Shown here one piece after another: positions 60,147 through 64,000 of a stretch of DNA of 64,000 bases (the first letter of the stretch is position 1; each line of letters opens with the position of its first letter). Origin of the DNA: Streptomyces liangshanensis (GTDB taxonomy: Bacteria > Actinomycetota > Actinomycetes > Streptomycetales > Streptomycetaceae); the NCBI RefSeq assembly GCF_011694815.1, contig NZ_CP050177.1, forward strand, positions 4,099,001 to 4,163,000, written 5' to 3'. The position numbers and the translations under genes are program-made. Below the pieces are notes generated by a model. That model searched no databases and was not told where the DNA came from. It worked only from the letters and a program-made list of their open reading frames with translations.

Positions 60147-63100
60147 GGCGTTCCCTGTCTGTGGTGACGGCCGCCGGGGAAGCGGAACGCCCCCGGGGTA
60201 CGGTGGCGAGGGTGTCGCCGAGGGCCGACAGCACCAGGGCCGCGTTCCGCTCGGCGGGCTTCTCGTCGAGCATCTCCGCGTGCAGGCCGGCGCCGCGCAC
60301 CAGCCGGCTCACGGTGGTGGACGTGGCGTGCCAACTGCCGCGTTGCCCCGCCGCGTAGAACGGCACCTTCGCCTCGTCGGAGATCACGGTGACGGTCGCG
60401 GCGACCGATCCGTGGTTCGGGGTGCGCCCGCAGTACTCCAGGTAGTCCCTGGCCTGTTCGAGGGTCTGGGCGGTGACGGTCTCGGCGTGGGTGTGGCGCC
60501 GCAGGTGGTCCCGCAGCTCGCGCTCGAACGCCTCGGTGTGCTCGGCGGAGACGCCGTACTCCTCGTCGATCCGGTACGAGTCCATGATCACGACATGGGC
60601 CACCTCGCGCCCCCGCCGTTCGAGCTCCTTGGCGACCTCGAAGGCGAGGTTGCCGCCCAGCGAGTAGCCGAGGAGCAGGCAGGGCCCCTCGGGGTGCAGC
60701 GCTTCCACGAGGTCGGCGTAGCGCGTGCCCTTGTCGCCGTCGACGTGGTTGAAGGCGATCAGCTCGTACGGACGCAGGTGCGCGGCGAAGTGGCGGTAGA
60801 CGAGCCCGTGCCCGCCGGCCGGCGGGAAGCAGAAGAGGAGCGGTCCGCCGCCCGTGTTGAAGGACAGGTGGGAGAGGTTGCCGGAGACCCGGCCGGTGAC
60901 GATGTCCTCGACCGTACGGGCCATGCCGTGCAGCGTGGTCACCTTGAAGAGCAGGCCGACGGGGATCGCGATGCCGAACTCCTTCTGGAGGCGGTGGATC
61001 AGCTCGATGAGCGAGACGGAGCTGCCGCCGGAGGCGAAGAAGTCGCTGTGCAGGCCGACGAGTTCGAGGCCGATCACGGCCTTCCAGTGCGCCGCCACGC
61101 GCTCCTCGTAGAGGGTGACGGGCGGTTCGTGGATCTCCTGCGGGGAGTCGGCGGCGGGCGCGGGCAGGGCGTCCGGGTCCACCTTTCCGTTCGCGTTGAG
61201 GGGGAGCGCGTCGAGCGTGTGCAGACGGGCCGGGATGAGGTACGTGGGCAGGTGGGCGGCGAGGTGGCGGCGCAGGGCCCGGGGGTCGGGAGAGGTGCCG
61301 GGGGCGCGGACCACGTAGGCGCAGAGGGCCGGTTCGCCGCCGTCGTCGGTTCTGACCATGGCGTACGCGTCGGTGACCTCGGGGAGGGTGGTCAGCAGGG
61401 ACTCGATCTCCCCCGGCTCGATGCGGTGGCCGCGCAGCTTGATCTGGGCGTCGGCGCGGCCGAGGAGGTGGATGCGGCCCTGGGCGTCCCGGCGGGCCAG
61501 GTCGCCGGTGCGGTAGAGCCGTTCGGGGACGGCGTCGGGGCCGCGGTCGAGGGTGACGGTGACGAAGCGCAGGTCGGTCTGCTCCTGGTCCCCGGCGTAT
61601 CCCTGGGCGAGGCCGCCTCCGCCGGCCCACAACTCGCCGGTGACGCCGGGCGGTACGGGTTGTCGCCGGGCGTCGAGGACGTGCAGGACGCAGTTGGGCA
61701 GCGGGGTGCCGAGGGGGACCGTGCTGTTCGGGTCGAGCCCGTCGGTGGGGCCTTCGAAGCAGGCGCTGTCGACGGTGGCCTCCGTTAGGCCGTAGGAGTT
61801 GATCACCCGGGTGTACGGGCCGCAGAGCGCGCGCAGCCGCTCGTACTCCGCGACCTTCCAGGTGTCGGAGCCGACGATCAGCAGCCGCATGAAGTCGAGC
61901 CGGTGACCGCCCTCCTCGCAGTGGGTCATCAGGGCGCGGACGACGGCGGGGACGAACTCGGCGCAGTCGACGCCCTCGGCGGTCATGGCCTCGTACAGAC
62001 GCGCCGTGTTGAGGAGCAACTCGCGGTCGGCGAGGACCAGTCGGCCCCCGGTGCAGAGGGCGCGGACGAGGTCGCCGGTGAACACGTCGAAGGAGACGCC
62101 GGCCATCTGGAGGTGGACGCGGGGGGTGGGGTCGGGGACGTGGGCGGATCCGGGAGCGGGCTCGCCCGCCGCTTCGCCCAACCCGTACTCCTCGCGCCAC
62201 GCGGCGCCGAGGGCCGCGAGGGCGCCGTGGGACACCCGTACGGCCTTGGGGCGGCCCGTCGACCCGGAGGTGTGGATGACGTACGCGGTGGTGTCCGGAC
62301 CGACGGGCGCATCGTCGGTGGCGAGGTCTTCGAAGGCGGCCCCCGCCATGACGTCGGTGAGGAACTCCGCCCCCGGTACGTCGAGCCGCTCCGCGCCCGC
62401 CGGGTCGGTGAGGACCAGCCGCGCCCCCGCGTTGCCCGCCATGAAGGCGAGCCGTTCCGCCGGGTGGCCGGGGTCGAGGGGCAGGTAGGCGGCTCCCGCG
62501 CGCAGGACGGCCAGGAGCGCGACGATCAGCTCGGGGGACTTCGGCAGGCACACCGCGACGACCCCGCCGCCCGCTCCCCGGGCCCGCAGCCGCCCCGCCA
62601 GCACGGCGGAGGCCCGCTCCAGCTCCGCGTAGGTCAGGTGGCGGGCCTCCCCGCCGGGCCCCGCGGCCGGGACCGTGACCGCGACCGCCTCCGGGGTGCG
62701 GGCCGCCGCCCGTACGAACAACTCGTGCACCGGAGGCTCCGGCGCCAACTCCCGCCCCCGGGCAGCCGGTCCGTGCAGGATCTCGTGGCGTTCGTCCTCG
62801 CCGAGCATGTCGAGCCCCGCCACCGCCCGGTCGCGGGGGGCACGGGTCAGCGCCTCCAGGAGGTTGCGGTAGTGCCCGGCCAGCCGCCGCACGGTCCCGG
62901 GCAGGAACAGGTCGGTGTTGTACTTCAGGACGCAGTGGAACCGGTGCTCGGCCTCGTCCTCGTACGCCGACAGCGTCAGGTCGAACTGCCCCTCCTCCTC
63001 GGGGAGTTCGATGTAGTCGAGGTGATAGCCGTACTGCCGCGACGACACCTTGTGGGCCAGCAGGATGAACATCGCCTGGAAGACCGCCGAGCGGCTGGGG

Positions 63101-64000
63101 TCGTGCTGGAGGCCCAGCTTCTCGACCAGCAGGACGAACGGGTACTCCTGGTGGTCGATCCCGCCCAGCACCGTCCCGCGGACCTGGGCGAGGAGGTCGG
63201 CGACGGTCGGGTCGCCGCCCAGATGCGCGTACAGGGGAAGGGGGTTGACGAAGTAGCCGTACACGGACGACAGGTCCTCGTCCGTGCGCCCGGTCACCGG
63301 GCTGCCGACGACGACGTCGTCCTGGCCCGAATGGCGGTGCAGCAGCAGGTAGTAGGCGCACAGCAGCACCACGAAGACCGTCACGTCGTGCTCGCGGGCC
63401 AGGGCGTGCACCCGGGCGCTGAGGTCGTCGTCCAGGACGAAGAACTCCGAGGCCCCGTTGTGGGTCTGCACGGGCGGCCGGGGCGCGTCGGTGTGGAGGG
63501 CGAGCGGCGGCACCTCGGCGGGCAGCGCGCCGCGCCAGTACTCCAGCATCCGGTCGGCGTCGGGGGACGCCAGGAACTGGTTCTGCCGGTTGAGGAAGTC
63601 GACGTACCGGCCCTGGACAGGCGGCAGTTCGACGGCGTGGCCCGAGCGCATGCCTTCGTAGAGGGCGAGCAGCTCCTCGATGAAGGTGAAGGTGGAGATC
63701 GCGTCGGAGACGATGTGGTGGACCGCCTTCATCAGCACCCAGCGGTCCGGGCCCCGCCGGAACAGCCGGAAGCGCATCAGGCGGTCCCGCGCGAGGTCGT
63801 ACGGCCTGCGGTACTCCTGGACGATCAGCTCGCGGATCCCCTCCCACTCCATGCCCTCGACGTCGAAGACCGCGATGTCCGGCTCGACGGTGTCCGAGAC
63901 GGTCTGGAGCGGCCGGCCGTCCTCCCTCACGAAGTTCGCCCGCAGCATGGGGTGCCGGGCCACCAGGGCACGGACGGCGGAGGTCATCAGCTCGGGGTCG
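60136..64000 (-). CDS. Non-ribosomal peptide synthetase, C-A-T-TE module (5' end outside window)
   Basis: Partial, at least 1,287 residues; the frame stays open past 64000, so the true start is outside. Order (from the Met at 63985): condensation domain to about 430 (HHIVSDAIS, with the second His and Asp of HHxxxDG); adenylation domain about 440-930 (A3 HTSGSTGRPKAV, A5 NSYGLTEATVD, A7 YRTGDLARR, A10 NANGKVD); carrier FFASGGSSVSLIE; thioesterase GYSLGGNLAFE. It terminates a line, since TE releases the product. Hand-derived A-domain code DVGELVSVDK resembles ornithine-type codes. Confidence 0.92.
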   Translation of the reverse strand, partial: DPELMTSAVRALVARHPMLRANFVREDGRPLQTVSDTVEPDIAVFDVEGMEWEGIRELIVQEYRRPYDLARDRLMRFRLFRRGPDRWVLMKAVHHIVSDAISTFTFIEELLALYEGMRSGHAVELPPVQGRYVDFLNRQNQFLASPDADRMLEYWRGALPAEVPPLALHTDAPRPPVQTHNGASEFFVLDDDLSARVHALAREHDVTVFVVLLCAYYLLLHRHSGQDDVVVGSPVTGRTDEDLSSVYGYFVNPLPLYAHLGGDPTVADLLAQVRGTVLGGIDHQEYPFVLLVEKLGLQHDPSRSAVFQAMFILLAHKVSSRQYGYHLDYIELPEEEGQFDLTLSAYEDEAEHRFHCVLKYNTDLFLPGTVRRLAGHYRNLLEALTRAPRDRAVAGLDMLGEDERHEILHGPAARGRELAPEPPVHELFVRAAARTPEAVAVTVPAAGPGGEARHLTYAELERASAVLAGRLRARGAGGGVVAVCLPKSPELIVALLAVLRAGAAYLPLDPGHPAERLAFMAGNAGARLVLTDPAGAERLDVPGAEFLTDVMAGAAFEDLATDDAPVGPDTTAYVIHTSGSTGRPKAVRVSHGALAALGAAWREEYGLGEAAGEPAPGSAHVPDPTPRVHLQMAGVSFDVFTGDLVRALCTGGRLVLADRELLLNTARLYEAMTAEGVDCAEFVPAVVRALMTHCEEGGHRLDFMRLLIVGSDTWKVAEYERLRALCGPYTRVINSYGLTEATVDSACFEGPTDGLDPNSTVPLGTPLPNCVLHVLDARRQPVPPGVTGELWAGGGGLAQGYAGDQEQTDLRFVTVTLDRGPDAVPERLYRTGDLARRDAQGRIHLLGRADAQIKLRGHRIEPGEIESLLTTLPEVTDAYAMVRTDDGGEPALCAYVVRAPGTSPDPRALRRHLAAHLPTYLIPARLHTLDALPLNANGKVDPDALPAPAADSPQEIHEPPVTLYEERVAAHWKAVIGLELVGLHSDFFASGGSSVSLIELIHRLQKEFGIAIPVGLLFKVTTLHGMARTVEDIVTGRVSGNLSHLSFNTGGGPLLFCFPPAGGHGLVYRHFAAHLRPYELIAFNHVDGDKGTRYADLVEALHPEGPCLLLGYSLGGNLAFEVAKELERRGREVAHVVIMDSYRIDEEYGVSAEHTEAFERELRDHLRRHTHAETVTAQTLEQARDYLEYCGRTPNHGSVAATVTVISDEAKVPFYAAGQRGSWHATSTTVSRLVRGAGLHAEMLDEKPAERNAALVLSALGDTLATVPRGRSASPAAVTTDRERHGA

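Noticed and set aside
59969..63847. A 1,292-codon second frame overlapping the NRPS on the same strand
   Set aside because: Out-of-frame Arg/Pro-rich shadow of the C-A-T-TE gene.

Overview
The window is high-GC DNA with GTG starts, short overlapping operons, purine-rich Shine-Dalgarno sites and rare TTA codons. Its gene content (a sigF/sigN pair, upp, geosmin synthase, TerD, cis-prenyltransferase, many TetR/LysR/MarR regulators) points to a Streptomyces chromosome. No integrase, transposase, plasmid or CRISPR feature was seen.

Layout. (1) 1-14.5 kb is mostly conserved housekeeping: TetR regulator, PPOX enzyme, YceI protein, an MFS exporter with extra beta-sandwich domains under a MarR regulator, two stress/sporulation sigma factors, tRNA-Ser(CGA), tadA and its partner, upp, a LytR_C protein and a secreted M28 peptidase. 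(2) 14.5-20 kb: HhH-GPD DNA repair protein, geosmin synthase, and a large TerD protein with a PD-(D/E)XK nuclease signature. (3) 20-24.5 kb: a sulfonate-sulfur unit: divergent LysR gene, a short leader peptide ORF containing Ser-Ser-Ala-Leu-Cys with downstream hairpins, then ssuE-, sfnB- and ssuD-like genes. (4) 24.5-28.9 kb: a TTA-containing HTH regulator, and a four-gene module XRE / ImmA-like HExxH / MAB_1171c-type membrane protein / degenerate PAP2-like protein.

(5) 29.0-42.0 kb is the highlight: a daptide-type RiPP cluster (RRE protein mpaB, methyltransferase mpaM, aminotransferase mpaD, dehydrogenase mpaC, two precursors ending in Thr, ABC exporter, intramembrane protease mpaP). It is flanked on the same strand by a luciferase-like (LLM) oxidoreductase, a full class III lanthionine synthetase (LanKC) and a family 2 glycosyltransferase. 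Neither precursor has Cys, so thioether rings cannot form on them. The gene set instead suggests Ser/Thr dehydration, possibly followed by reduction to D-residues, together with the C-terminal diamine of daptides.

(6) 42-47.9 kb: GPP34 protein, F420-type NADP oxidoreductase, MscS channel, TetR regulator, unknown protein, two-domain VOC protein, lspA. (7) 48-50.4 kb: a type II restriction-modification pair, a C5-cytosine methyltransferase and a NaeI-family endonuclease. (8) 50.6-55.3 kb: cis-prenyltransferase coupled to a DUF2236/EF-hand protein, a membrane protein, AhpD-like and DHFR-like proteins. (9) 55.3-64 kb: the end of a second biosynthetic cluster on the minus strand: an NRPS module (C-A-T-TE, cut by the window edge), two phytoene-desaturase-like flavoproteins and a cytochrome P450.

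All domain and family calls come from reading the sequence and remembered family features. No database search was run.
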